Both the position numbers and the translations under genes were made by a program. The notes under the pieces were generated by a model, which ran no database searches, was not told where the DNA came from, and saw only the letters and a program-made list of their open reading frames with translations. A stretch of DNA of 64,000 nucleotides, from contig NZ_QLLK01000001.1 of assembly GCF_003259505.1 (NCBI RefSeq), positions 496,001 to 560,000 of the forward strand, in the 5' to 3' direction. Positions within the stretch are counted from its first letter, which is position 1; each line of letters starts with the position of its first letter. This DNA is from Algoriphagus yeomjeoni (GTDB lineage: Bacteria > Bacteroidota > Bacteroidia > Cytophagales > Cyclobacteriaceae). Shown one piece after another: positions 1 through 8,163 of this stretch.

Positions 1-56
1 TTTTCTCCGCATGCAGCAAGAAGGACGAGGGATAAAAAGGGTAGTAGCTTTTTCAT
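1..56 (-). CDS. DUF4221-like lipoprotein, N-terminal fragment cut by the window edge
   Basis: An ATG at 54-56 on the minus strand opens a reading frame giving MKKLLPFLSLVLLAACGE before the window ends. This is nearly the same signal peptide and lipobox (LLAAC) as the genes to its right, so the lipoprotein array continues leftward. It starts 6 bp after the stop of the neighbouring copy, the same spacing seen inside the array. Only 18 residues are visible, so nothing can be said of the mature protein. Confidence 0.75.
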   Translation of the reverse strand, partial: MKKLLPFLSLVLLAACGE

Positions 57-62
57 AGTTGT

Positions 63-1193
63 TTAAAAATCAAAAGTGAATACTGCGAAGCCGAGCTCGT
101 CTTCGACGTTGACATAAGACCAAAGCTTGCCGTCTTTGAAGAATAAGCCAAAAGGGATTTTGGATAAACCTTCCAATCGAGTCTCACCGATTAGCTCCAA
201 GTCTTTGGAATAAGCCATTAAGAATATTTCAAATTCCTTTGCCCAACCATCTTCATCAAACCTAATTGCTCGACTGGCATAGCGGAAATAGCGCTGAGAC
301 TTTTCATCCCAAAGGAAGGTCTGGTAATTGATCTGGTGGTTGAGCTTTTTTAATTCTTCTTCAAACTCTGCTCTGCCACCTACTTTGTTTTTTACCTCTC
401 CGGTCTTTTCCAAAGGGACGATCTCATGAAGAAATTCCCTGTAAAAAAGGCTATCCAAGCCAGGGACGTATATGTAGGTACCATTGCCCACAGTACAGGA
501 AATAAGTACTAACTCATTAACCTGTTGTAGGTGTAGAAATTCACCTTTTTGCTCTGCATCGCTTCTAATCAGGTATTTGTTAGCCCTTTTAAACTCAGTA
601 AGCGCCACCATCTTTTTCCTATTTTCAAGAGAATCTATTACAGCGAAATAATAATCTCTTGTTTCAATGTTCATCGGTAGAGAATACAAATTATGGCGCT
701 TTGGATCCAGGATTACTCTATTTCCCATTGAGAAAGGCTCAATGGGGAAACCTTCTGCTAATTCTTCCTTATCAAGATTCCAAGATTTGATTTTCAGGCC
801 TTGGTCAGTGATAATAGAAGGTCTATGAAGGGTTGGAAAAAAGAAGCTACCATCAGAAAGAGCATAAAAACCAAAAATATGACCTGGGCTGTTAGGCCCA
901 TCTTTCTCTAAAGAAAAGAAACTTATTAAGTTCAGTTGATCCAAATCGATTTTCTGGATTTTTAGGTTGTTGAGAAAGTAAAAATAGCGGCCTTCTGGCG
1001 ATGTAGAGGTACTATAACCGAAGGAAAAATCTAAAATTTCATTTCCAGTATCCACAAGTACGGTATCGATGGAGTAGCTCAGATTCTCCAGGATATTTTT
1101 GGGTTCTTCTACCACAATGACTTCCTCAGAATTAGGCTTTTCTGCACAAGCGGCAAATAATGCAAGGGCTAAAATTGAAAGAAGCTTTCTCAT
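63..1193 (-). CDS. DUF4221-like lipoprotein, array copy 1 (376 aa)
   Basis: Predicted lipid-anchored protein: the signal peptide ends in a LFAAC lipobox, then comes a short linker and the family opening (NLSYSIDTVLVD). The family is probably DUF4221, proteins of about 380 aa common in Algoriphagus relatives; its function is unknown. The repeated short strand-like segments suggest a beta-propeller-like fold, which is inference. The C-terminus YVNVEDELGFAVFTFDF is shared with the other copies. An upstream in-frame ATG at 1298 lies inside the next gene; the ATG at 1193 is chosen because it is followed directly by a signal peptide and sits 4 bp after the previous stop. It lacks the FFRxG form near the C-terminus, having YFRYA. 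Confidence 0.85.
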   Translation of the reverse strand: MRKLLSILALALFAACAEKPNSEEVIVVEEPKNILENLSYSIDTVLVDTGNEILDFSFGYSTSTSPEGRYFYFLNNLKIQKIDLDQLNLISFFSLEKDGPNSPGHIFGFYALSDGSFFFPTLHRPSIITDQGLKIKSWNLDKEELAEGFPIEPFSMGNRVILDPKRHNLYSLPMNIETRDYYFAVIDSLENRKKMVALTEFKRANKYLIRSDAEQKGEFLHLQQVNELVLISCTVGNGTYIYVPGLDSLFYREFLHEIVPLEKTGEVKNKVGGRAEFEEELKKLNHQINYQTFLWDEKSQRYFRYASRAIRFDEDGWAKEFEIFLMAYSKDLELIGETRLEGLSKIPFGLFFKDGKLWSYVNVEDELGFAVFTFDF

Positions 1194-1197
1194 GAGT

Positions 1198-2337
1198 TCA
1201 AAAATCAAAAGTGAATACTGCGAAGCCAAGTTCGTCTTCGACGTTGACATAGGAATAGAGCTTGCCGTCTTTGAAGAAGTAGCTTCTTGGGAATTCATTA
1301 TATCCTTCTAATCGGGATTCGCCTAAAAGCGTTAATTTCTCATCATACACTAAGAGATATACCTCATACGATGCTGGATCCTCTCGATTTTCTCCCAAAA
1401 GTGAACGACTCGCCAAACGATAAAATCTAGAGCTTCCTTCATCCCAATTCATCCGCCAATACGTGATCTGCCCGATAACTTTTCTGTATTCCTCATACCA
1501 TTCCTGAGAGGAGTTTACGTCGTTTTTGATTTCACCTGATTTCTCTTTGGGGATCAGTTTGTGCGGAAAATCTACATAGGTCAAACTATCCGTGGAGGTA
1601 TCGTAGAGATAAATTCCACTTCCTACGCTACAGGTGATGATGAAATTATCCTTGACTTGTGTAAGGTTGTAGATCTCCGTAAAAGCCGCTCCCCCGTCCC
1701 CTTCAATCTGCGTGACGCGGAACTTTTGGGATTTTTCCATTTCCTCCAAAGGAAGGATTTTTACAGTTTGAGAGTTGGGATCTGTGATCGCAAACTCAAA
1801 TTTACCTGTGGTAATATCACCAGGTAGGGAATATAGCTTTTCAGTCCTGGTGTTCCATCGCATTTGGTTAAGGATGGCAAAACCATTCATCGCTTCTGCT
1901 CCTTTCAACTCGTTTGGTTTCAGATTAAAGGAACGAATCTGCTCTCCTTGTAAGTTGAAAATCCCAGGATTCTGAAAAGAAGGAATGAGAATAGATTTAT
2001 CAGGTTGTATTTGAAATGAATTGACTCTGCCGGTGCCGTTAGGGCCATCCTGATCGAAGGGGTAATTTTCCTTTAGAGTCATTTGCTCCAAATCTATTTC
2101 TTGAAAGAGACTTCGGTCAGAGTCGTGTAGAAACAGTGATTTTCCATCTGCTGATCTCTCAAACCACCGCAGTCCCCACTTTAGATTAAACAAGTCATCC
2201 CCAGAATCCACCACCACCGTGTCCACGGAGTAAGTCAGGTTTTCGAGGAGATTGCCAGATTCGCTTGATTCAGAACTTCCTTTTTCTCTGCATGCAGCAA
2301 GAAGAACGAGGGATAAAAAGGGTAGTAGCTTTTTCAT
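1198..2337 (-). CDS. DUF4221-like lipoprotein, array copy 2 (379 aa)
   Basis: Lipoprotein with signal peptide MKKLLPFLSLVLLAAC, nearly identical in protein and DNA to the partial copy at the left edge. Family landmarks in order: LENLTYSVDTVVVDSGDD near residues 30-47, DQDGPNGTG near 97-105, a LYSLPGD turn in the middle, FPHKLIPKEKSGEIKNDV near 255, a WDEGSSRFYRLASR segment near 315, and the common C-terminus. Here the first acidic-GPN motif reads DQDGPN rather than EKEGPN. Stop and start codons of neighbours are 4 and 6 bp away, so it is surely cotranscribed. The cellular role is unknown; an outer-membrane or periplasmic surface is expected from the lipobox. Confidence 0.85.
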   Translation of the reverse strand: MKKLLPFLSLVLLAACREKGSSESSESGNLLENLTYSVDTVVVDSGDDLFNLKWGLRWFERSADGKSLFLHDSDRSLFQEIDLEQMTLKENYPFDQDGPNGTGRVNSFQIQPDKSILIPSFQNPGIFNLQGEQIRSFNLKPNELKGAEAMNGFAILNQMRWNTRTEKLYSLPGDITTGKFEFAITDPNSQTVKILPLEEMEKSQKFRVTQIEGDGGAAFTEIYNLTQVKDNFIITCSVGSGIYLYDTSTDSLTYVDFPHKLIPKEKSGEIKNDVNSSQEWYEEYRKVIGQITYWRMNWDEGSSRFYRLASRSLLGENREDPASYEVYLLVYDEKLTLLGESRLEGYNEFPRSYFFKDGKLYSYVNVEDELGFAVFTFDF

Positions 2338-2343
2338 GGTTGC

Positions 2344-3495
2344 TTAAAAATCAAAAGTGAACACCGCGAAGCCGAGCTCGTCTTCGACGTTGACATAGGA
2401 ATAGAGCTTGCCGTCTCTCCAGAAGTAAGAACTTGGGATTGTCTCCAATCCGGCAATTTTGGTTTCTCCTAATACATTGAAATCTTTGTCGTAAGCAAAA
2501 AGGTATAATTCATAGCTGCTGGGATCACCTCTGTTTTCTCCCAAAAATGTCCTTTTCCCAAATCGGATGTACATTTCTCTAGTCTCATCCCATTTGAAAT
2601 CCATGAAATTCAATTGCTCGCTGATTTTTCTTCGGTCTTCCTTGAAACTAGCTTCGTCACTTGATTCTTTCTGAACGGTAATATTCCACTCGTTTGGTAC
2701 AGTGTTATGCTGAATGTCTATGAATTCGACACTATCCGCTTGGCTGCTCAGTTTATATAGCCCACTCATCGTCCCTCCCGAAATCAGCACTTGGTTATTT
2801 TGAATTTCCATGTAAGCAGAAGGTCCGTAGTAGGAGGACATCGTACCATCCGCAGTCTTTTGGGTAAAAGTGATAGCTAAATCTCCTACGCTTTTCATCT
2901 TAGGCAGAGGATAAGATGCGTATGATTTACTTGCAGGATCAATCACCCAGAGTTCATTGTCTTTTATAATTTCGCCATACGGTTGAGCGTAAAATTTTTC
3001 GCTCTGGAAATCATACATAGAATTACCATAAATCTTCATGAAGTCATTGGTGTATTCTGGATCAAGTCCCTCTGGAAAAATCTTGAGATTTTCAGTCATT
3101 TCCCCTTCTGAAGTGAAAATTCCCTGACCGTTAAAACCTTTGATAAAAACATGGTTTGATGGTCCTGCCTCTAGGTCGCCAATAAATGAGCCTACACTGT
3201 TTGGCCCTTCTGTCTCAAACTCAGTTTTGCTAATAACCTTCAGTTCATCCAGACTGACAGTCACAAGCGAAAGTGGCTTATTTTGGAAAAAAAGCAGCTC
3301 CTTTTGGTCTGGCGACAGATCAAAAGCTCCCAATCCAAAACTTAGGGCAAGAAAGTCATCGCCAGGGTCTACCACAACGGTATCAACTGAAAAAGTAAGG
3401 CTTTCGAGAATGTTTTTCTGTTCTGCGGATTCGGATTCTTTGCCTCCGCAAGCATAGATCAGTACGAGAAATGAAAGTGTAAGTAGTTTTTTCAT
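2344..3495 (-). CDS. DUF4221-like lipoprotein, array copy 3 (383 aa)
   Basis: Signal peptide and lipobox IYACGGK differ from the other copies (LAACGEK). The central part resembles copy 6 (5774-6916) more than its direct neighbours: both share NKPL/NRPL, VISKTEF/LISKTEF, a MYDF segment and a shortened region where others have a SLPG turn. This suggests a subfamily within the array. The last 20 residues are the shared C-terminus, although the preceding residues (YFWRDGKL) differ from the usual FFKDGKL. Slightly longer than its neighbours. Function unknown. Confidence 0.85.
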   Translation of the reverse strand: MKKLLTLSFLVLIYACGGKESESAEQKNILESLTFSVDTVVVDPGDDFLALSFGLGAFDLSPDQKELLFFQNKPLSLVTVSLDELKVISKTEFETEGPNSVGSFIGDLEAGPSNHVFIKGFNGQGIFTSEGEMTENLKIFPEGLDPEYTNDFMKIYGNSMYDFQSEKFYAQPYGEIIKDNELWVIDPASKSYASYPLPKMKSVGDLAITFTQKTADGTMSSYYGPSAYMEIQNNQVLISGGTMSGLYKLSSQADSVEFIDIQHNTVPNEWNITVQKESSDEASFKEDRRKISEQLNFMDFKWDETREMYIRFGKRTFLGENRGDPSSYELYLFAYDKDFNVLGETKIAGLETIPSSYFWRDGKLYSYVNVEDELGFAVFTFDF

Positions 3496-3500
3496 AGTTT

Positions 3501-4619
3501 TTAAAAATCAAACGTGAATACCGCAAATCCCAGCTCATCCTCGACGTTGACATAGGAATAGAGCTTGCCGTCTTTGAAAAAGGGAGATTGAGGAGTCGTA
3601 GAGATCTCGGGAATTAAAGTCTCTCCAATCAAATTGAATTTTTGGTCATAGACATAGAGAAAAACCTTGCTTGAGTTTATTTGGAATGGACCATCTATTT
3701 GGGTAGGTTTTATTCCAATGCGGAAATAGATGGAGCGGGTTTTATCCCACATAGGTGAACCAAATTTTATCCCCATAGCATAGCGGCTCAACTCTTCCCG
3801 ATACTCTTCATCTGTTTCTATAATGTTTTTCAACTTGATGTCATTTGCTATTGGAGTGAGTTGATGCACAAAAGAATGATAGGTCAGGGAATCAGTCTTC
3901 AAATCATAGCGATAAAATGCACTGCTGGAAGGTGACAATACTAAAATTTGTTCGTTAAGCTCCTTCAGATACATGTATTCATCAAATGAATAGCGGGTAG
4001 ATGTGCCAATCTTCAAGTCAAGAATCCAATCCATCTCTTTGATAGGAAAATTTTGAACTTCATAAGTCTGCAAATCAATCCTGGCTAAAGTTCGGGGTTC
4101 AAAATACCGAATCCCTGGAAGTGAAAAGAGGCTTTTTTGATCCTTGGAAAGGATAACACTATTTTCCAGTTCCTCCAACTCTGAATTAATGGGAAGGGAA
4201 GGGATTGAGTAATCTTTCAGCTTAACTCCCTCTTCATCAAAAACCCCCATTTTCCGATAAGGTTTGATCAGGAATTTTCCTTGCCCGAGTGGTTGTGTAG
4301 ATGTAACAACATCACTAATTCCATTCGGTCCTTCGACTTCAAAGTCGAAGTCCTTTTCCCATTCCAGTTTATCTAAATTGATCTGTTGGATCTGGTTGAA
4401 TTTCGAATTGAATAGAAATAGATACTTACCATCCTCAGTAACCGAAGAAGAGTGAGGGCCCCAGCTTAATTCAAAAAGTTTTTCTTTGGAATCTATCATC
4501 ACCGTGTCAACCAAATAAGTCAGGTTTTCCAGGATATTCCCAGTTTCAGAGATTTGGGTTTCTTTCCCTCCGCAGGAAAATAGTATTGCTAAAAATAAAG
4601 TTGCAAGTTGTCTTTCCAT
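3501..4619 (-). CDS. DUF4221-like lipoprotein, array copy 4 (372 aa)
   Basis: The start is set at the ATG at 4619 (MERQLATLFLAILFSCGG). A TTG three codons upstream would overlap the previous stop and is not needed. The lipobox is LFSC. The mature part keeps the family opening NLTYLVDTVMID and the VEGPNGIS motif but has the most divergent centre of the tight group. Its final 83 bp (3503-3585) are identical to the end of copy 5, pointing to recent gene conversion or unequal exchange. The gap to its upstream neighbour is 5 bp. Confidence 0.83.
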   Translation of the reverse strand: MERQLATLFLAILFSCGGKETQISETGNILENLTYLVDTVMIDSKEKLFELSWGPHSSSVTEDGKYLFLFNSKFNQIQQINLDKLEWEKDFDFEVEGPNGISDVVTSTQPLGQGKFLIKPYRKMGVFDEEGVKLKDYSIPSLPINSELEELENSVILSKDQKSLFSLPGIRYFEPRTLARIDLQTYEVQNFPIKEMDWILDLKIGTSTRYSFDEYMYLKELNEQILVLSPSSSAFYRYDLKTDSLTYHSFVHQLTPIANDIKLKNIIETDEEYREELSRYAMGIKFGSPMWDKTRSIYFRIGIKPTQIDGPFQINSSKVFLYVYDQKFNLIGETLIPEISTTPQSPFFKDGKLYSYVNVEDELGFAVFTFDF

Positions 4620-4624
4620 AGGGT

Positions 4625-5767
4625 TCAAAAATCAAACGTGAATACCGCAAATCCCAGCTCATCCTCGACGTTGACATAGGAATAGAGCTTGCCGTCTTTG
4701 AAAAAGGGAAAGTCCGGCACATAATTTAATGACACCATTTTTTGCTCTCCAATTAGATTAAGGTTTCTATCGTAGGCAAAGAGAAAAATATCCAAACCTC
4801 TACTGGATGCTCCGCCATTGTCTGTCGGCTTAATATTACCAAATCGGAAATATTGTTCTCGAGAATCATCCCATAACAATTCATTAAAATGAATCTGACT
4901 GGATACTTTTCCCATTTCGGTCTGAAACTCCTCCATTGAATTAACCTTTTGCTGCACCGCTTCTTCTTTTTTTGCGGGGACCAGTTTATGAGGAAATGAT
5001 TTCTCTGAAATCGATTCAGTTTGGGGATCAATAATATAGATGCTACTAGTGACGGAATTCCACAAGATTACATTTCCATCAATCTCTGAAAGACCAATTT
5101 CTGGCAAATAAGCTGTGGAACCCTCATTTGAGTGGTATAAAATAGTGAATTTGGAAATTTGGTCTAATTCTGGCAACCGTATTACCCTTCCAGATAAATC
5201 CGGAATTTTGGCAATCAAAAATCGCCTTTCCCCCTCCCAAAAAGTGCCTGGAATTGCGAATATTTTTTCTCGATTCTGAGTCACCAGAAGATTTTGGGCT
5301 GCATTTGGCTCCAATTCGACAGTTAGACTGTCAATTTTTGAAGATTCTAATTTGATTGAAACTTCCTTTTCTCCCTTAAGACTAAAAATGCCATTATTTT
5401 GATAAGAAACGATTAGAAGTCGTTCATCACTTAGAGATTGAATGCTTGATACATATTGCCCTGTCCCGTTTGGACCTTCCTTTTCGAATTGAGTAGATTC
5501 CTCTAATTGAAGTCTATCCAGATCAATAGTTTGAAGAATTTGATTGGTTCTGTCAAAAATGTAAAGCTTGCTTTTCTGAGAGTTTACCGTTCCAAAGTTT
5601 AAGCCATTCCTTAAATTGATAAGGTCATCACCACTATCCACTAGCACCGTATCCACGGAGTAAGTGAGATCTTCAAGAAAATTGTCCGGGTTAGTGTTTT
5701 CAGAACTTCCTTTTTCTCCGCATCCAGCAAGAAAAACTAGAGATAATATTAGGAGTAGTTTTTTCAT
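4625..5767 (-). CDS. DUF4221-like lipoprotein, array copy 5 (380 aa)
   Basis: Signal peptide MKKLLLILSLVFLAGC, then EKGSSEN and the opening DLTYSVDTVLVDSGDDL. The EKEGPNGTGQYV motif near residue 95 and the FPHKLVPAKK segment near 257 are the family's best conserved internal blocks. The 3' end (4627-4709) is identical base for base with that of copy 4, while the centres of the two proteins have diverged strongly. A second frame of 92 codons inside the gene is a shadow and is not annotated. Function unknown. Confidence 0.85.
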   Translation of the reverse strand: MKKLLLILSLVFLAGCGEKGSSENTNPDNFLEDLTYSVDTVLVDSGDDLINLRNGLNFGTVNSQKSKLYIFDRTNQILQTIDLDRLQLEESTQFEKEGPNGTGQYVSSIQSLSDERLLIVSYQNNGIFSLKGEKEVSIKLESSKIDSLTVELEPNAAQNLLVTQNREKIFAIPGTFWEGERRFLIAKIPDLSGRVIRLPELDQISKFTILYHSNEGSTAYLPEIGLSEIDGNVILWNSVTSSIYIIDPQTESISEKSFPHKLVPAKKEEAVQQKVNSMEEFQTEMGKVSSQIHFNELLWDDSREQYFRFGNIKPTDNGGASSRGLDIFLFAYDRNLNLIGEQKMVSLNYVPDFPFFKDGKLYSYVNVEDELGFAVFTFDF

Positions 5768-5773
5768 AAATTC

Positions 5774-6916
5774 TTAAAAATCAAAAGTGAATACTGCGAA
5801 GCCGAGCTCGTCTTCGACGTTGACGTAAGCCCAGAGCTTGCCGTCTTTGAAGAAATGGATGGGAAGATGCTTTTTCATGCCTTCAATCTTGGTTTCTCCT
5901 ACTACATTGAAGTCTTTGTCATAGGCAAAAAGGTAATACTCATAGGTCTCTGGATCATCCCTGCTTTCTCCTGAGAAGGTCTTCATTCCCAGTCTCAAAA
6001 ATAAATTCCGTGTCGAATCCCATTCTGGCTTCATATAGGAAATTTGAGATAAAACCTTGCTTATCTCTTCACTAAATTCCTTTTCAGAAGACACATTATT
6101 CTTGACTTCTCCAGTCAGGATATTAGGAACTACCTGATGGTTGACCTCAATAAACTGCATGCTGTTGCTCTCCTTATCAAATGAATAAATACTACTCATC
6201 GCAGAGCATGAGATCAAAACCTTACCCTCATGTGACACAATATCTACCGTCGGTGGGAAAGACATGGTATTACCATTTTCCGAGACTGTGATGGTGTACC
6301 TGTCAATAATCCCCATCTCTGGAGCAGGAATCTTCTCGGCAGTTTCAGATGCTACGTCTATTCTGTAAAGATTACTACCTTCCGAAGTCTCAGTGCTAGG
6401 CCAGGAGAAGAATTGTTTTGCTTTAAAGTCATACATAGCATTACCATAAAGTGAAAAAAAATCTTCTGCCAGATTTGCATCTATCCCAGTTGGTTTGGTT
6501 TTCAAGCTTTCCAGCTTTTCTCCATTCTTATCAAATAGTGCTACATCCCCCACTCCCATTGCATATACCTGGTCGCTTGGGCCTATTTCCAAATTGAGAA
6601 CAAACCTGCCAATTCCATTTGGGCCTTCCTGCTCGAATTCAGTTTTACTGATCAACTTGAAGTTTTCCAAATCTACTTCTACAAGTTTCAAAGGTCTATT
6701 TTCGAAATAAAATAACCGCCTTCCATCTTCACTAAGATCTTGAGAGCGAAAGCCAGAGCCCATATTGAATAAATCATTCCCAGGATCCACAACCAACGTA
6801 TCCACCGAATAAGTTAGATTTTCAAGGAGATTGCCCGGTTCGCTTGATTCAGAACCTCCTTTTTCGCCGCACGCAGCAAGAAGGATTAATGAGAATAGAG
6901 GTAGTAGTTTATTCAT
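5774..6916 (-). CDS. DUF4221-like lipoprotein, array copy 6 (380 aa)
   Basis: Starts MNKLLPLFSLILLAAC and continues EKGGSESSEPGN, nearly the same linker as copies 2 and 7. The centre groups with copy 3 (ENRPLKLVEV, LISKTEFEQEGPNG, YGNAMYDF), so the N- and C-termini match one set of paralogues and the centre another, a mosaic pattern. The C-terminus has KLWAYVNVED instead of KLYSYVNVED; copy 1 also has KLW. Gap of 6 bp on both sides. Role unknown. Confidence 0.85.
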   Translation of the reverse strand: MNKLLPLFSLILLAACGEKGGSESSEPGNLLENLTYSVDTLVVDPGNDLFNMGSGFRSQDLSEDGRRLFYFENRPLKLVEVDLENFKLISKTEFEQEGPNGIGRFVLNLEIGPSDQVYAMGVGDVALFDKNGEKLESLKTKPTGIDANLAEDFFSLYGNAMYDFKAKQFFSWPSTETSEGSNLYRIDVASETAEKIPAPEMGIIDRYTITVSENGNTMSFPPTVDIVSHEGKVLISCSAMSSIYSFDKESNSMQFIEVNHQVVPNILTGEVKNNVSSEKEFSEEISKVLSQISYMKPEWDSTRNLFLRLGMKTFSGESRDDPETYEYYLFAYDKDFNVVGETKIEGMKKHLPIHFFKDGKLWAYVNVEDELGFAVFTFDF

Positions 6917-6922
6917 AATAGA

Positions 6923-8065
6923 TTAAAAATCAAACGTGAATACTGCGAAGCCGAGCTCGTCCTCGACATTGACATAGGAGTAGAGCTTGCCGTCTTTGAA
7001 GAAGGGAAAGGAAGGGATCTGATCAACATCTTCAAGGAATTTCTCGCCGATCAACTGTAAATCAGCATCGTATGCGAAGAGGTAAACATCTGCTTTTGAA
7101 GGGGATTCCTCATTTTCTTTTGGGAGGACTTTTCTACCAAACCTGAAAAACCTTTGGCTACTATCGTCCCAAAGCAATTTTTCAAAGCCTATCTGGCTGG
7201 AAGCTTTTTCCATTTCGCTTCTCCACTCCTCTTCTGAGGATACTTTGTTTTTGATAGTACCTGTCTTGGCTGTAGGGACTAACTGATGCGGGAAGGTGAA
7301 CAGTTGCAAGGTGTCTCTCTGGTAGTCGTAGCGATAGATATCCGAGGTGACCGATGTGCTTATATACAGTTGTTCCTCGATCTCCTGAAGTCGCACTTCC
7401 TCTATGTAGATAGACATCATTTTGTCACTTTGGAGCAAAATCCTGAATTCTGATGCTTTGTCCATTGCGGGTATATCAAGGATTTTCCCGGAGCCATTTG
7501 CTGGGTCAAGGACCGCCAAGTCCCTGGATCCTTCCATAAAATTCCCCGGTAGCGAGAAAAGTAAGTTTCCATCAGCTGCCCTAGTTAGGTTGTTAATCAT
7601 GGGAGATTCATCTTCTATCTCTATTCCATCGAAATCAGCAGGCTTAAGCTTGAGATCTTTGATTTTTACCCCATTCCGGTCATAAATCCCCGAGGTCTGA
7701 AAACTTGAAAACAAAAACTTTTCGCCTTCTAGTTTCTGCATGGTTCCCACGTATTGACCAATTCCATTGGGTCCCTCCACTTCAAAGGGTAGAAACTCGT
7801 TTAGCTTCAGTCCATCCAGATCGATCACTGCGATTTTATGGTCTTTTTGGCCATATAAAAAGAGCTGCTTCGAGTCTTCAGACAGGCTGGAAAGTCTAAG
7901 TCCTCCAGACAGATCAATGATTTCATTTCCCGGATCCACCACCAGCGTATCGACTGAGTAGCTAAGATCTTCCAGGATGTTTCCTGGTTCGGTGGATTCG
8001 GAGTTGCCTTTCTCACCGCATGAAGCGAGAAGGGTCAGGGCTAGGAGAGGAAGTAGTTTTTTCAT
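6923..8065 (-). CDS. DUF4221-like lipoprotein, array copy 7, first gene of the tight run (380 aa)
   Basis: Signal peptide MKKLLPLLALTLLASC, mature start at the Cys, then the family opening DLSYSVDTLVVDPGNE. Contains VEGPNGIGQYVG, LFSLPGNF, FPHQLVPTAKTGTIKNKV and WDDSSQRFFRFG, all family blocks. It is the first gene of the tightly spaced leftward series: upstream lies a 98-bp gap holding a repeat that recurs at the far end of the window, before ccmD. A promoter for the whole series may lie there or before the next gene upstream. Confidence 0.86.
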   Translation of the reverse strand: MKKLLPLLALTLLASCGEKGNSESTEPGNILEDLSYSVDTLVVDPGNEIIDLSGGLRLSSLSEDSKQLFLYGQKDHKIAVIDLDGLKLNEFLPFEVEGPNGIGQYVGTMQKLEGEKFLFSSFQTSGIYDRNGVKIKDLKLKPADFDGIEIEDESPMINNLTRAADGNLLFSLPGNFMEGSRDLAVLDPANGSGKILDIPAMDKASEFRILLQSDKMMSIYIEEVRLQEIEEQLYISTSVTSDIYRYDYQRDTLQLFTFPHQLVPTAKTGTIKNKVSSEEEWRSEMEKASSQIGFEKLLWDDSSQRFFRFGRKVLPKENEESPSKADVYLFAYDADLQLIGEKFLEDVDQIPSFPFFKDGKLYSYVNVEDELGFAVFTFDF

Positions 8066-8157
8066 GTGTTTATAATTTGTTTTTTAGCTGCCACATGGAA
8101 TCTCGCGCGGCGTATAATCATGGCTCTGTGCGTTGCTTGCGTCATGCTCGATTTTAT
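8066..8157 (-). repeat. Dispersed ~92-bp leader repeat, copy 1
   Basis: Directly upstream of the start codon of lipoprotein copy 7. It matches 63867-63960, which lies directly upstream of the ccmD start codon. Shared blocks include GTGTTTATAATTTG, TGCCACATGGAATCT, ATAATCAT, CTCTGTG and GTCATGCTCGATTT; I estimate 75-80 percent identity by eye. Both copies have the same orientation relative to the downstream gene. It may be a mobile intergenic element or a shared 5' leader; no tRNA or known riboswitch fold was recognised. Confidence 0.7.
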
Positions 8158-8163
8158 ATCGGT

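Noticed and set aside
1099..1311. Open frames opposite the lipoprotein genes at the conserved ends
   Set aside because: They mirror the homogenised gene ends on the other strand and have no independent coding features.
8066..8163. tRNA or riboswitch in the leader repeat
   Set aside because: No cloverleaf, no TTC-loop-like segment and no recognised riboswitch core could be drawn.
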